Shown: positions 37,390 to 46,664, counted from the first letter of the stretch. The stretch is 64,000 bases of DNA from Ralstonia pickettii (GCF_001699815.1 NZ_MCGB01000104.1:31857-95856), one strand, 5' to 3'. Numbers and translations are program-made. The notes: generated by a model not told the origin, from the letters alone.

Positions 37390-37902
37390 ATGGATACACC
37401 CGCCAACGTTCCTCTCGCGCTTCAAAAGGCGCAGATTGCATTCGGACTGCAGACGTTGGGTCTGCTCAAGGCAACGCGGCAGCGCTGGTATGAACTCGGC
37501 GCCGAGCTGCTGGCCGCAGACGTTGCCCGCACGGAGTCTGCGCTGGCCGACCTGCAAAGCGTCGAGGATTGGAACGCGTTTGCTGCGCTGCTACCCAACG
37601 CATTCTGGCAGAGCAGCCAGCGGGCCATGGATGTGCTGCAAGGGGTGCTGCAGACCGCCATCTCGAACCAGTCGAGCTTCGTGGCGGATTACCAACGCGT
37701 CATGCTGGAATGGCAGCAGGCTTCCGTCCGGGCGCTGAGCACGGCCGGCAATGCCATGCCGATCCACACGGCGCTGCAGGGGATGCTGTCGACGTGGGGC
37801 TTGCCGGGCGATGCATTGCCGCGTTCCGCAAGCGAGCAGTCGAACCCGACCCTTTTGCGTGCCTCCGGCAAGGGCGACGGTCAACTCCGCAAAACTTACT
37901 GA
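37390..37902 (+). CDS. phasin-like protein
   Basis: A 170-residue, mostly helical, Gln/Ala/Leu-rich protein without a signal peptide (QKAQIAFGLQTLGLLKATRQRW, AFWQSSQRAMDVLQGVLQTAISNQSSFVADYQRVM). The pattern fits phasin-type PHA granule-coating proteins, and the gene lies directly behind phaC with AAGGAG before its ATG. The C-terminus is unordered. Assignment rests on composition and position. Confidence 0.75.
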   Translation: MDTPANVPLALQKAQIAFGLQTLGLLKATRQRWYELGAELLAADVARTESALADLQSVEDWNAFAALLPNAFWQSSQRAMDVLQGVLQTAISNQSSFVADYQRVMLEWQQASVRALSTAGNAMPIHTALQGMLSTWGLPGDALPRSASEQSNPTLLRASGKGDGQLRKTY

Positions 37903-37911
37903 CGAGCGCAC

Positions 37912-39357
37912 ATGGGCCCCGATCATTTGCCTGCACCGCCGGCGCTGCTGCCGGGCAGCGACCTTAGCGTGGTGCGCAATCGCACCTTTGACGAAATTGC
38001 CGTTGGCGACACTGCGGCCATCCTGCGCACCCTCACGGCGGAGGACATCCAGCTCTTTGCCGTGCTGTCCGGGGACGTCAACCCGCAGCACCTCGACCCC
38101 GAATTTGCCGCATCCACGCGCTTTCACGGCGTGATCGCCCACGGCATGCTGGGCGGAGCACTCATTTCCGCCTTGCTCGGGACCCGTTTGCCCGGCCCGG
38201 GAACGATCTACCTTGGGCAGACGCTGCAATTCCTTGCACCGGTGCGCGTGGGCGACACGTTGACCATCCGCGTGACGGTGGTCAGCAAAGAGGACGAAAG
38301 AAAGCGGGTCACGCTGGCATGCACGTGTACAAACGACAGCGGCACGGTGGCCATCACGGGCGAGGCCGAGGTCATCGCGCCCACCGAGCGGATCGAGCGT
38401 CCGCGCACCACACTGCCGGATGTGCGTATCACCACCGGCAGTGATGGTATGCACCGGCTGCTCGACCATGTGCGACCTCTTGGTGCAGTCCGCATGGCCA
38501 TCGTCCACCCGTGCGATGCGCTGAGCCTGACAGCCGTGATGGACGCGCACGCTGAAGGCCTGATCGTGCCTTGCCTCGTCGCGCCATACGCCAAGCTGAT
38601 GCGCGTAGCCGCCGATGCCGGCCTTGACCTCCGTGGCATAGAGATTGAAGACGTGCCGCACAGCAGCGCCGCTGCCACCCGCGCGGTGGAGCTTGTCACG
38701 CAGGGCAGGGCAGAGGCGCTCATGAAGGGCAGCCTGCATACCGATGAATTGATGGCAGCGGTCGTGCGCGACGAAGCGGGGCTGCGTACCAAGCGCCGGA
38801 TCAGCCATTGTTTCCTGATGCAGTCGCCCGCGTATCCGCGGCCGTTTATCGTGACGGACGCCGCCATCAACATCGCGCCGACCCTCGATCAGAAGGCGGA
38901 CATCGTCCGCAACGCCATCGATCTGGCCCATGCGATTGGCGTGGAACGCCCCCGGGTGGCGATCCTTGCGGCGGTCGAGACCGTGAACCCGCGCATGCCG
39001 GCCACGCTCGATGCGGCCGCACTGTGCAAGATGGCGGACCGCGGCCAGATTGAAGGCGGTGTGCTGGACGGGCCACTGGCTTTCGATAACGCGGTATCTG
39101 CCGCTGCAGCGCGCATCAAGGGCATCGTCTCGGAAGTGGCAGGGCAGGCCGATGTGCTGGTGGTGCCCGATCTGGAAAGCGGCAACATGCTCGCCAAACA
39201 GTTGGAATACCTTGGCGGGGCTGCCAGCGCGGGCATTGTGCTCGGCGCCCGCGTGCCCATTGTGTTGACCAGCCGTGCCGACTCGCGTGAATCGCGCATC
39301 GCGTCGTGCGCGCTTGCCACCTTGCTGGCTCACCGCTACCGCAGCTTGCCGCCATGA
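37912..39357 (+). CDS. MaoC-like hydratase fused to phosphate acetyl/butyryltransferase
   Basis: A 481-residue fusion. Residues about 20-150 form a MaoC hot-dog domain with the (R)-hydratase motif (FAVLSGDVNPQHLDPEFA, FHGVIAHGMLGGALIS). Residues about 180-481 form a phosphate acyltransferase (EALMKGSLHTDELMAAVV, NIAPTLDQKADIVRNAI, GPLAFDNAVSAAAARIKGI, LVVPDLESGNMLAKQLEYLGGA). It could supply (R)-3-hydroxyacyl-CoA for phaC and convert acyl-CoA to acyl phosphate for the kinase downstream. Its stop overlaps the ackA start (ATGA). Confidence 0.92.
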   Translation: MGPDHLPAPPALLPGSDLSVVRNRTFDEIAVGDTAAILRTLTAEDIQLFAVLSGDVNPQHLDPEFAASTRFHGVIAHGMLGGALISALLGTRLPGPGTIYLGQTLQFLAPVRVGDTLTIRVTVVSKEDERKRVTLACTCTNDSGTVAITGEAEVIAPTERIERPRTTLPDVRITTGSDGMHRLLDHVRPLGAVRMAIVHPCDALSLTAVMDAHAEGLIVPCLVAPYAKLMRVAADAGLDLRGIEIEDVPHSSAAATRAVELVTQGRAEALMKGSLHTDELMAAVVRDEAGLRTKRRISHCFLMQSPAYPRPFIVTDAAINIAPTLDQKADIVRNAIDLAHAIGVERPRVAILAAVETVNPRMPATLDAAALCKMADRGQIEGGVLDGPLAFDNAVSAAAARIKGIVSEVAGQADVLVVPDLESGNMLAKQLEYLGGAASAGIVLGARVPIVLTSRADSRESRIASCALATLLAHRYRSLPP

Positions 39358-40535
39358 ACGATTGCATCGTCGTACTGAATTGCGGCTCATCGAGCATCAA
39401 GTTTGCGTTGTTCGATGCCACCTTGGACCCGTTGCCGCGTGCGCCCATGTGGAACGGCAAAGTGGAGGGGATCGGCACTGAACACCCCACGGCGACAGAG
39501 GCTGGCGCGCCGACACAGGCGCTGGAGCTTGACGGTGTACAGCCGTATCACGCCGCGCTCATGCACATTCGCCAGCGTGTCGAGCAAAGGCTGGAAGGCC
39601 GCCGGCTGAAGGCCGTGGCCCATCGGGTGGTGCATGGCGGCGCCAAGTACTTTGCGCCGGTACGCGTGAGCGCGGAGGTGCTTTCCGATCTGCGCAGCTA
39701 CATTCCGCTGGCGCCGCTGCATCAGCCGTTTGCATTGGAAGCCATCGAGGCGCTTCTGTCGGGCTTGCCCGACGTGCCGCAAGTTGCTTGCTTCGATACC
39801 GCGTTCCACAACACGCTGCCACAGGTCGAGACGATGCTGCCGTTGCCTTACAGTGCATGGGAGCGTGGCCTGCGGCGTTATGGCTTTCATGGGCTGTCGT
39901 ACGAGTACATGTCGATGGCCTTGCCCGAACGGCATGGCGACATCGCCCGCGGGCGAACCATCGTCGCGCACCTGGGCAGCGGCGCCAGCCTGTGTGCAAT
40001 GCACGGGCTGAAGAGCGTGGCCACTACGATGGGGTTTTCCGCGCTCGAAGGCCTGATGATGGGGACGCGATGTGGCTCGCTCGATCCGGGGGCAGTGCTC
40101 TACATGATGGAGACGGAGCATCTTTCCCCAGCACAGGTCGGGCACGTGCTGTATCACGAATCGGGTCTGCTTGGCGTGTCAGGGCTGTCTTCCGACCCGC
40201 GCGACCTGATTCCGCGCGAGGCCGACAACCCGCGTGCGCAGGCAGCGCTTGCGCTCTACGTGCGCCGGATCGTCCGCGAGATCGGCGCCCTGGTAGCGGT
40301 GCTTGGTGGCCTGGATCTCTTGGTATTCACGGCCGGTATCGGCGAACACAACGCCGTACTGCGCGAACGCGTTGTGGGGGGACTTGGTTATTTGGGCGCC
40401 AACCTGGATGGCGAAGCCAACCAAGCGCATGCAGCGATCATTTCCAGTTCAGCGAGCCGGATTCGCGTGGCGGTGGAGCCTACTAATGAGGAGTGGGTGG
40501 CAGCTCGGCATGCGGTTCAATGCAATTTGCAGTGA
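39354..40535 (+). CDS. ackA: acetate (or short-chain acyl) kinase
   Basis: A 393-residue ASKHA kinase making ATP from acetyl phosphate. Motifs seen are VLNCGSSSIKFALFD at the N-terminus, VAHRVVHGGAKY, ACFDTAFHNTLP, YGFHGLSYEYM, VAHLGSGASLCA, MGFSALEGLMMGTRCGSLDPG and FTAGIGEHNAVLRE. With the Pta-type partner it forms a CoA-to-ATP route useful when respiration is limited, fitting the FNR-type promoter. Confidence 0.95.
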   Translation: MNDCIVVLNCGSSSIKFALFDATLDPLPRAPMWNGKVEGIGTEHPTATEAGAPTQALELDGVQPYHAALMHIRQRVEQRLEGRRLKAVAHRVVHGGAKYFAPVRVSAEVLSDLRSYIPLAPLHQPFALEAIEALLSGLPDVPQVACFDTAFHNTLPQVETMLPLPYSAWERGLRRYGFHGLSYEYMSMALPERHGDIARGRTIVAHLGSGASLCAMHGLKSVATTMGFSALEGLMMGTRCGSLDPGAVLYMMETEHLSPAQVGHVLYHESGLLGVSGLSSDPRDLIPREADNPRAQAALALYVRRIVREIGALVAVLGGLDLLVFTAGIGEHNAVLRERVVGGLGYLGANLDGEANQAHAAIISSSASRIRVAVEPTNEEWVAARHAVQCNLQ

Positions 40536-40578
40536 CGAGAGTGCGGCGATGTAAATCTAGGTGCAATGTCCCAGTCCG

Positions 40579-40606
40579 AAATGGCTATGCCGCGCCATTC
40601 GCAAGA
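40579..40606 (+). repeat. 28-bp repeat, copy 2
   Basis: 25 of 28 positions match 34979-35006. Read as codons both copies give MA(L/M)PRH(L/S)QE, so they may be remnants of a coding start rather than an operator. Confidence 0.65.
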
Positions 40607-40663
40607 AATCGCGCGCACTTCAGTCACGCCTGCATGTCCCGCAACACGCCCAACTCACTCGAT

Positions 40664-40788
40664 TCGACATCATCTGCGCCAAATTCCGTCGGTGTTTTCC
40701 CTAACCTTTATTGCGTTGATTTTAGGCCAACAAGACGCTAATATTTGGCCGCAGTAACGTGTTTTGTAGGCCGCAAACACGTAATAAT
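40664..40788 (+). promoter_or_regulatory. conserved promoter/operator block A
   Basis: Copy A of a block that aligns without gaps to 46665-46789 and 56920-57044. It holds TCGACATC at the left edge, TTTTCCCTA (40695-40703), a -35 TTGATT (40716-40721), 17 bp, a -10 TAATAT (40739-40744) and three 22-bp repeats. The transcript should start near 40751 and read the aldehyde dehydrogenase operon. Confidence 0.85.
40723..40788 (+). repeat. three 22-bp direct repeats, set A
   Basis: Units start at 40723, 40745 and 40767. Each reads TWGGCC, six bases, then ACG at positions 13-15. The GGCC cores are exactly 22 bp apart (40725, 40747, 40769). The first unit covers the promoter spacer and -10, the second the start site, and the third the early transcript. 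Confidence 0.9.
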
Positions 40789-40964
40789 CGGAGATTTGTC
40801 GGGACCGAGATGTTGGGGCTGGCGCCTTGCGTGTGGCACTGCAATTGATTGTCATCCTTTGCGCCTGTACCAGCGCGTCGCCATGGCGTACCGATATCTG
40901 ATCTGGTTCGCCAGCCTCGGCATGGCTTGCCCGACCGCTCTCTGCGAAGCGTCATCCATTCCAT

Positions 40965-42464
40965 ATGCAGTTCAACGTAATGAACCACGACACCCAAGCT
41001 ACTGCAGCGCTCCAGGCCCGCCTGCGCGACCCTTCATTACTGGAAACGCGCGCCTGGTTGGCCTCGGGATGGCAAGAGGCGTCCGACGGACGCTCGTTTG
41101 CGGTGACCAATCCCGCCACGGGCGAGATTCTGGCCCGCGTGGCCAGTTTGAGCGGTGCCGAAGTTGAGTCTGCAATCACGGCCTCCGCACAAGCGCAGGC
41201 CGTTTGGCAGCGCCGCAGCAGCCACGAGCGGGCCAAGCTGTTGCGTGCCTGGTTCGATCTGATGATTGCCAACGCCGATGACCTAGCCCTGATCATGACC
41301 TCGGAGCAGGGCAAGCCGCTGGCCGAAGCGCGCGGCGAGATCCTTTACGCGGCGTCGTTTGTTGAGTGGTTCGCGGAAGAGGCCAAGCGCATCTACGGTG
41401 ACGTCGCATCGCATCCGCAGACCGACAAGCGGATCCTCGTCATTCGCCAGCCGGTCGGCGTGTGCGCGGCCATCACGCCGTGGAATTTCCCGGCGGCGAT
41501 GATCACCCGCAAGGTGGCGCCAGCCCTCGCTGCGGGCTGCTCGATTATCGTGCGGCCGGCCGACCTGACGCCGCTGACCGCGCTTGCACTGGCGGTGCTG
41601 GCCGAGCGTGCGGGCATTCCTGCCGGGGTGCTTCAAATCGTGTGTGGCCCATCGCGCGAGATCGGCGCGGTCCTGACGGCCAGCCCGGTCGTGCGCAAAC
41701 TGTCCTTCACAGGCTCGACCGAGGTTGGCCGGGTGCTGATGAGCCAGTCGTCGCCGACGATCAAGCGGATGTCGCTCGAGCTGGGCGGCAACGCGCCGTT
41801 CATCGTGTTCGACGATGCCGATCTCGATGCCGCCATCGAAGGTGCGATGGCGTCGAAGTACCGCAACAGCGGCCAGACGTGCGTATGCGCCAACCGCTTT
41901 CTGGTGCAGGACGGCATCCACGATCGCTTCGTCGAGGCGCTGGTGCGCCGCGTGGCGGAGCTCAAGGTCGGCAATGGCGTGGAGCCAGGCGTGCAGCAGG
42001 GGCCGCTGATTCAGCAGTCAGCGTGCGAACACCTGCAAGCCATGATCGACGATGCCGTCGGCAAGGGCGCGAGGGTTGTCGTTGGAGGCAAGGGCCATGC
42101 ATTGGGTGGCACGTTCTTCGAGCCGACCGTGATTGCCGGCGCCACGCCGGACATGCGCGTGGCGCGCGAGGAACTGTTCGGTCCGGTCGCGCCTGTGTTC
42201 CGCTTCCGCGATGAGGCAGAGGCGATTGCTATGGCCAATGACACCGAGTACGGCCTTGCCGCCTATCTCTACACCCGCGACAACGCGCGCATCTGGCGGG
42301 TTGGTGAAGCGCTGGAGTACGGCATGGTGGGCCTGAACACCGGTCTGATTTCCAACGAGGTGGCCCCGTTCGGCGGCGTGAAGCAATCCGGTCTCGGCCG
42401 TGAAGGCTCGCGATACGGCATCGACGAATACCTGGAAATCAAGTACCTGTGCGCACAGGTCTGA
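40965..42464 (+). CDS. NAD(P)-dependent aldehyde dehydrogenase, succinate-semialdehyde dehydrogenase (GabD) type
   Basis: A 499-residue aldehyde dehydrogenase close to the GabD group. The catalytic Cys is in NSGQTCVCANR and the general-base Glu in LELGGNAPFIVFDDADLD. AAITPWNFPAAMITRKVAPALAAGC is the cofactor region. The Lys that usually binds the cofactor phosphate/ribose in the KPA motif is Arg here (IIVRPADLTP), which may alter NAD/NADP preference. ATG 40965 or ATG 40980 could start it; neither has a good ribosome site. First gene of operon A, it would oxidise an aldehyde from amine or alcohol oxidation. Confidence 0.92.
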   Translation: MQFNVMNHDTQATAALQARLRDPSLLETRAWLASGWQEASDGRSFAVTNPATGEILARVASLSGAEVESAITASAQAQAVWQRRSSHERAKLLRAWFDLMIANADDLALIMTSEQGKPLAEARGEILYAASFVEWFAEEAKRIYGDVASHPQTDKRILVIRQPVGVCAAITPWNFPAAMITRKVAPALAAGCSIIVRPADLTPLTALALAVLAERAGIPAGVLQIVCGPSREIGAVLTASPVVRKLSFTGSTEVGRVLMSQSSPTIKRMSLELGGNAPFIVFDDADLDAAIEGAMASKYRNSGQTCVCANRFLVQDGIHDRFVEALVRRVAELKVGNGVEPGVQQGPLIQQSACEHLQAMIDDAVGKGARVVVGGKGHALGGTFFEPTVIAGATPDMRVAREELFGPVAPVFRFRDEAEAIAMANDTEYGLAAYLYTRDNARIWRVGEALEYGMVGLNTGLISNEVAPFGGVKQSGLGREGSRYGIDEYLEIKYLCAQV

Positions 42465-42499
42465 GCGCGGGGCAACCGACAGCACCAACGAGCAAGAGC

Positions 42500-43669
42500 A
42501 TGGATCAGTTCCAACAGCCGGTACGTTTCGACACGGTCCCTTCCATCCTCCAGGAGTGGGGCGCCGCGCGCCGCCTCGGAGAGCTCTTGGCCGCATGGAC
42601 CGAGCGCCGCAGTGTGCTGGTCGTCACCGATGGTGGCCTGCACAAGGCCGGGGTGCTGGAGAGCGCCAAGGCATCGCTGGCGACCGCCGGCTTCCGCGTG
42701 ACCGTTTTCGACGAGGTCGTGGCCGATCCGCCTGAGGCGGTGCTGCTGCGTTGCGTCGAGCATGCGCGCGCGGCCCGTGTTGATCTCGTGATTGGTCTGG
42801 GTGGCGGCTCGTCGATGGACATTGCAAAGCTGGCGGCCGTGCTGGCTGTCTCCGAGCAGCCGCTGGCCGAGATGTACGGCATCGGAAACGTCAAGGGCGC
42901 ACGCGTGCCGCTGGTGCAGATGCCGACCACGGCCGGTACCGGTTCGGAAGTGACCAATATCTCCATCGTGTCCGTCGGCGAGACGACCAAGATGGGAATC
43001 GTCGCGCCCCAGCTTTACGCAGACCGCGTGATCCTCGACGCCGAGCTGACCGTCGGCCTGCCGCGGCAGCACACCGCGGCCACAGGGATCGACGCCATGG
43101 TTCACGCCATCGAGGCTTACACCAGCAAGCACAAGAAGAACGCCATTTCCGACGCGCTGGCGCGTGAGGCGCTGCGCCTGCTGTCGGCCAATCTGCTGGC
43201 TGCATGCGAGAACGGTAACGACCGGCGCGCGCGCGAGGCGATGCTGCTTGGCGCGACGCTCGCGGGCCAGGCTTTCGCCAACGCGCCGGTTGCGGCCGTG
43301 CACGCGTTGGCGTATCCGCTGGGTGGGCATTTCCATATCCCGCACGGTCTGTCCAACGCGCTGATGCTTGGGCCGGTGTTGCGCTTCAACGCCGCAGCAG
43401 CGGCTGCGCAGTACGCAGAACTGGCGGGCGCGCTGGGCATCGGCGAGGCAGATCGCGATGACGATGCCCGCACCGCTGCCTTCATTGCATTCATGGAGGA
43501 CCTGATGGATCGGTCCGGTGCGCCGCGGCGGCTGCGCGATGCAGGTGTCACGCGCGAAAGCCTGGCGATGCTTGCCGCGGACGCCATGCAGCAGCAGCGC
43601 TTACTACAGAACAACCCGATCGACGTGCAGCAAGCCGACGCCCTGCGGCTCTACGAACAGGCGTACTAA
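42500..43669 (+). CDS. iron-containing alcohol dehydrogenase
   Basis: A 389-residue group III (Fe) alcohol dehydrogenase. The NAD-binding GLGGGSSMDIAKLAAV and PTTAGTGSEVTNISIV are typical, and the metal ligands lie in GIDAMVHAIEAY and HALAYPLGGHFHIPHG. It would interconvert an alcohol and the aldehyde used by the preceding gene. The ATG at 42500 follows AGCAAGAG, 35 bp after the aldehyde dehydrogenase stop. Confidence 0.93.
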   Translation: MDQFQQPVRFDTVPSILQEWGAARRLGELLAAWTERRSVLVVTDGGLHKAGVLESAKASLATAGFRVTVFDEVVADPPEAVLLRCVEHARAARVDLVIGLGGGSSMDIAKLAAVLAVSEQPLAEMYGIGNVKGARVPLVQMPTTAGTGSEVTNISIVSVGETTKMGIVAPQLYADRVILDAELTVGLPRQHTAATGIDAMVHAIEAYTSKHKKNAISDALAREALRLLSANLLAACENGNDRRAREAMLLGATLAGQAFANAPVAAVHALAYPLGGHFHIPHGLSNALMLGPVLRFNAAAAAAQYAELAGALGIGEADRDDDARTAAFIAFMEDLMDRSGAPRRLRDAGVTRESLAMLAADAMQQQRLLQNNPIDVQQADALRLYEQAY

Positions 43670-43865
43670 GGCCGGAGTGGGGCGCCCGCTGGACCAGTCA
43701 AGGCCAGCGCGCCACTGGCTGGAGAACCATGTGCTGACCTGCGCCAGGTGCGAAGCCCGACCTTCGCCTGCGATGCGCTCGGGAACAGCGCAGGCTGGCA
43801 TCTATCAATCCATTGCAAAGGGACCCGTCGTCGGGCGGGGCCCGCAGTACAGGAAGCGAAGCATC

Positions 43866-45329
43866 ATGAGTCAGGTCGAAACCAACGGTCACTACAAGGT
43901 TGTCATCCTCGGCGCCGGATTCGGCGGGCTTGGCATGGCGGCCCAGTTGAAGCGGGCGGGTATCGATGATTTCGTCGTGCTGGAAAAGCGCCCGGCGCTG
44001 GGCGGCGTTTGGCGCGACAACTCCTATCCCGGCGCGGCGTGTGACACCGAATCGCACCTCTACTGCTACAGCTTCCATCCGCATCTGCGCGTGAGTGCCA
44101 TGTACGCGGGCCGCGACGAGCTGCTCGGCTACATGGAATCGCTCGCAACCCGTTTCGGACTCGATTCCCATCTGCGCTTCAACAGCGAAATCCGCGGCGC
44201 GGTCTGGGACAAGGTCGATCGCCTCTGGCGCTTCGAGCTGGCCGACGGCTCGCGCCTGACTTCGCGCTTCTTCGTGCCGGCCTGGGGGCAGCTCAACCGA
44301 CCGTTGATTCCCAAGGTGCCGGGACTGGGCACCTTCAAGGGGCAGTACTTCCATTCCGCCGACTGGCGCCATGACGTGGACCTGCGCGGCAAGCGCGTCG
44401 CCAGCATTGGTAACGCGGCCAGCGCGGTGCAGTATGTTCCCGAGATTGCCCCGGTGGTGAACCATCTGACTGTGTTCCAACGCAGCGCCAACTGGATCAT
44501 GCCGCGCAATCAGATTGTCTTCGCCACGGAACAGCTCGATGAATTTCAGCGCGATCCGGCCCTGTTCGAGAAGAGCCGCGAGCGGCTCCATGCATTCCGA
44601 GAGTCAGGCTTCGAGCGCACCCGCGTCGGCACCGATGCGCAGCGCGAAGGCAAGCGCCTGGCGCTGGAACATCTGGAGCGAAGCGTGGCCGACCCCGTCC
44701 TGCGTGCCAAGCTCACGCCTGACTATGAATTTGCCTGTAAGCGGATTCTGCGCTCCGACGACTACTATCCGGCCCTGACGCGCGACAACGTCACGCTCGA
44801 GACTGCCGGAATCGAGGCATTTGTCGAAGAGGGCATCCTGTCCAAGGATGGCCGCGTGCATGCTTTCGAGGTCGTGGTGTTCGGCACCGGTTTTGAGAGC
44901 CAGGCATTCCAGGGTGACCTGCAGGTCAGTGGCCTAGATGGTTCGCTGGCCGATGCCTGGGCCGACGGACCGCAAGCGTATCTCGGCATGGCAGTACCGG
45001 GCTTTCCCAATCTATTCATGATCTATGGCCCGAACACCAACCTGAACCACAACTCCATCCTGTCGATGCTGGAGATCCAGCAGCGCTACATCATCGATGC
45101 GATTCGCGGTATCGAGGCCTCGGGGGTGGATGCATGCCACGTCAGCAGGTCGCTATCCGACGACTACAACCGCGCGCTGCAGGCGGCAATGAGCGGCTCG
45201 GCATTTTCGGCCGACTGCTCAAGCTGGTACAAGAACGCCAAAGGCAAGGTCATCAACAACTGGTCCGGCACGGTGGATGAATACCGAGCGATGGCGCGCT
45301 GGGATCTCGGCGCATTCGAGCCGATCTGA
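43866..45329 (+). CDS. flavin monooxygenase, Baeyer-Villiger type
   Basis: A 487-residue FAD/NADPH monooxygenase. The FAD fold is VVILGAGFGGLGMAAQLKRAG. The sequence FKGQYFHSADWRHD matches the Baeyer-Villiger fingerprint F-x-G-x3-H-x3-W, and the NADPH fold is KRVASIGNAASAVQYVPEI. Such enzymes insert oxygen next to a ketone or aldehyde to give an ester, or oxidise N or S. The next gene encodes an esterase, which supports ester formation followed by hydrolysis. AGGAAG precedes the ATG. Confidence 0.9.
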   Translation: MSQVETNGHYKVVILGAGFGGLGMAAQLKRAGIDDFVVLEKRPALGGVWRDNSYPGAACDTESHLYCYSFHPHLRVSAMYAGRDELLGYMESLATRFGLDSHLRFNSEIRGAVWDKVDRLWRFELADGSRLTSRFFVPAWGQLNRPLIPKVPGLGTFKGQYFHSADWRHDVDLRGKRVASIGNAASAVQYVPEIAPVVNHLTVFQRSANWIMPRNQIVFATEQLDEFQRDPALFEKSRERLHAFRESGFERTRVGTDAQREGKRLALEHLERSVADPVLRAKLTPDYEFACKRILRSDDYYPALTRDNVTLETAGIEAFVEEGILSKDGRVHAFEVVVFGTGFESQAFQGDLQVSGLDGSLADAWADGPQAYLGMAVPGFPNLFMIYGPNTNLNHNSILSMLEIQQRYIIDAIRGIEASGVDACHVSRSLSDDYNRALQAAMSGSAFSADCSSWYKNAKGKVINNWSGTVDEYRAMARWDLGAFEPI

Positions 45330-45342
45330 CGGGAGCAGGGAC

Positions 45343-46320
45343 ATGTCTTCGGAACGCTCCTGGCAGCCGCTCGCCGAGGTGGCGGAGGATGCGCGGCCCC
45401 TCGTGCAGGCGTTCCGCGAGGCGGGCGGCCTGCACTACGGCAGCCTGGCGCCGGAGCCTTCGCGTGCTAACTTTGCCCGGGCCTGCGGCCTGAACGGCTT
45501 GAACGGCATTGACGGCGTTGGCCATCGCGACATCATGGTGCCGGTGACCGACGGAGAGATCCGGGTGCGGCTGTACCAGCCGGACGAAGCGGAGGGCGCG
45601 GGCGACAAGGGGCCGTTGGTCGTGTTCCTGCACGGCGGCGGGTGGGTGATTGGCAGCATTGACACGCATGACGGCATTTGCCGACTGCTGGCCCGGCAAA
45701 GTGGCTGCGTCGTCGCGTCGGTGGAATATCGTTTGGCCCCAGAGCATCAATGGCCCGTGCCGCTGCGGGACTGCGAGCAGGCACTCGGCCATCTGGTCGC
45801 CAATGCGGCAGCGTTGTCCATTGACGCCAGCCGCGTAGTGCTGGCCGGCGATAGCGCGGGCGGCAGTATGGCGACCATCATCAGCAATTCGCCGGCTACA
45901 GGGGCGTACGAGGTCGCGGGCCAGGTGCTGCTCTATCCGGTGACGGACCTGACCGCAAGCCGGCCGTCCTACGGACGCTTCCTGGGCGGGCTGCCGCTCG
46001 TCGCAGAATCGATGCAATGGTTCCGTGAGCTGTACGTGCCCGCAGGCACACCGCTTGACCAGCCCACCTTGTCGCCGCTGCTGCATGCAGAGGGCCGCCG
46101 TCAGCCTCCGATGTTTATCGCCACCGTTGGCCTGGACCCACTCTGCGACGAAGGCATTGAATACGCAGCAATGGCAGCGCGGGCAGGCGGCTTGCTGGAG
46201 CATCACCACCTGCCTCGCCATATGCACGGCATTTTCACGGCGGCAGGTCGCATCAGCTCGGCGCAGAACTTGCTCGAGCTTGGCGGCTTATTCATTCGTC
46301 GACTTTCTCGGCACTCGTAA
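45343..46320 (+). CDS. alpha/beta-hydrolase, hormone-sensitive-lipase family esterase
   Basis: A 325-residue carboxylesterase of family IV. The oxyanion motif is VVFLHGGGWVIGSIDTHD, the nucleophile elbow LAGDSAGGSMA, and the acid and base lie in VGLDPLCDEG and HMHGIF. It probably cleaves an ester produced by the monooxygenase 13 bp upstream. GGGAGCAGGG precedes the ATG. Last gene of operon A. Confidence 0.92.
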   Translation: MSSERSWQPLAEVAEDARPLVQAFREAGGLHYGSLAPEPSRANFARACGLNGLNGIDGVGHRDIMVPVTDGEIRVRLYQPDEAEGAGDKGPLVVFLHGGGWVIGSIDTHDGICRLLARQSGCVVASVEYRLAPEHQWPVPLRDCEQALGHLVANAAALSIDASRVVLAGDSAGGSMATIISNSPATGAYEVAGQVLLYPVTDLTASRPSYGRFLGGLPLVAESMQWFRELYVPAGTPLDQPTLSPLLHAEGRRQPPMFIATVGLDPLCDEGIEYAAMAARAGGLLEHHHLPRHMHGIFTAAGRISSAQNLLELGGLFIRRLSRHS

Positions 46321-46664
46321 AGCGTTGCTTTTGATGCGCAACGATGAGGTCGCCTTCTTCTGATGGGTGGCACGCGAGCTGGCGCGTGTGCTGATCGCTG
46401 CGCCAGCAATGTCGCGTCGGCCTGTCGGTCTTGACTCGAGCTTCGGCAATTAGCCAGGCCTGCAACGCATGAATCCATTCGCTTGCCCATGCGCGGATCG
46501 GTTCAGTCGACCGCCCGCGTGACTCCCAGCCCCCCGGCGGCTCCCTCAGGTCGCTCCTGTTCCGGCTCTCCATCTAATGGCAACGCGGCACATGCGCGTG
46601 CTGCAGCGTTGCGCTGCGGCGATCGAACCGCCGAATCCACACCAGCACCCCTTAATGGACCGGT
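46321..46664. other. intergenic region before block B
   Basis: About 340 bp with no gene I can support. Right after the esterase stop, CGTTGC and GCAACG can pair around 9 nt (46322-46342), a weak hairpin without a T run. Confidence 0.4.

Larger units (their letters stand above)
40536..40964. other. intergenic region between ackA and operon A
   Basis: No gene seen. It contains the second 28-bp repeat (40579-40606), the conserved promoter block (40664-40788) and a leader of about 200 nt before the aldehyde dehydrogenase ATG. Confidence 0.6.

Noticed and set aside
37591..39390. 599-codon minus-strand frame opposite the MaoC/Pta fusion
   Set aside because: It is antisense to a well-supported gene and shows the same antisense composition, with no ribosome site.
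40745..40760. Sigma-54 (-24/-12) promoter suggested by TTGGCCG in block A
   Set aside because: The required TGC element at -12 spacing is absent, whereas a 17-bp-spaced sigma-70 promoter is conserved in all three blocks.
40723..40788. 22-bp repeats as a CRISPR array
   Set aside because: There are only three adjacent units per site with no unique spacers, and the units overlap promoter hexamers.
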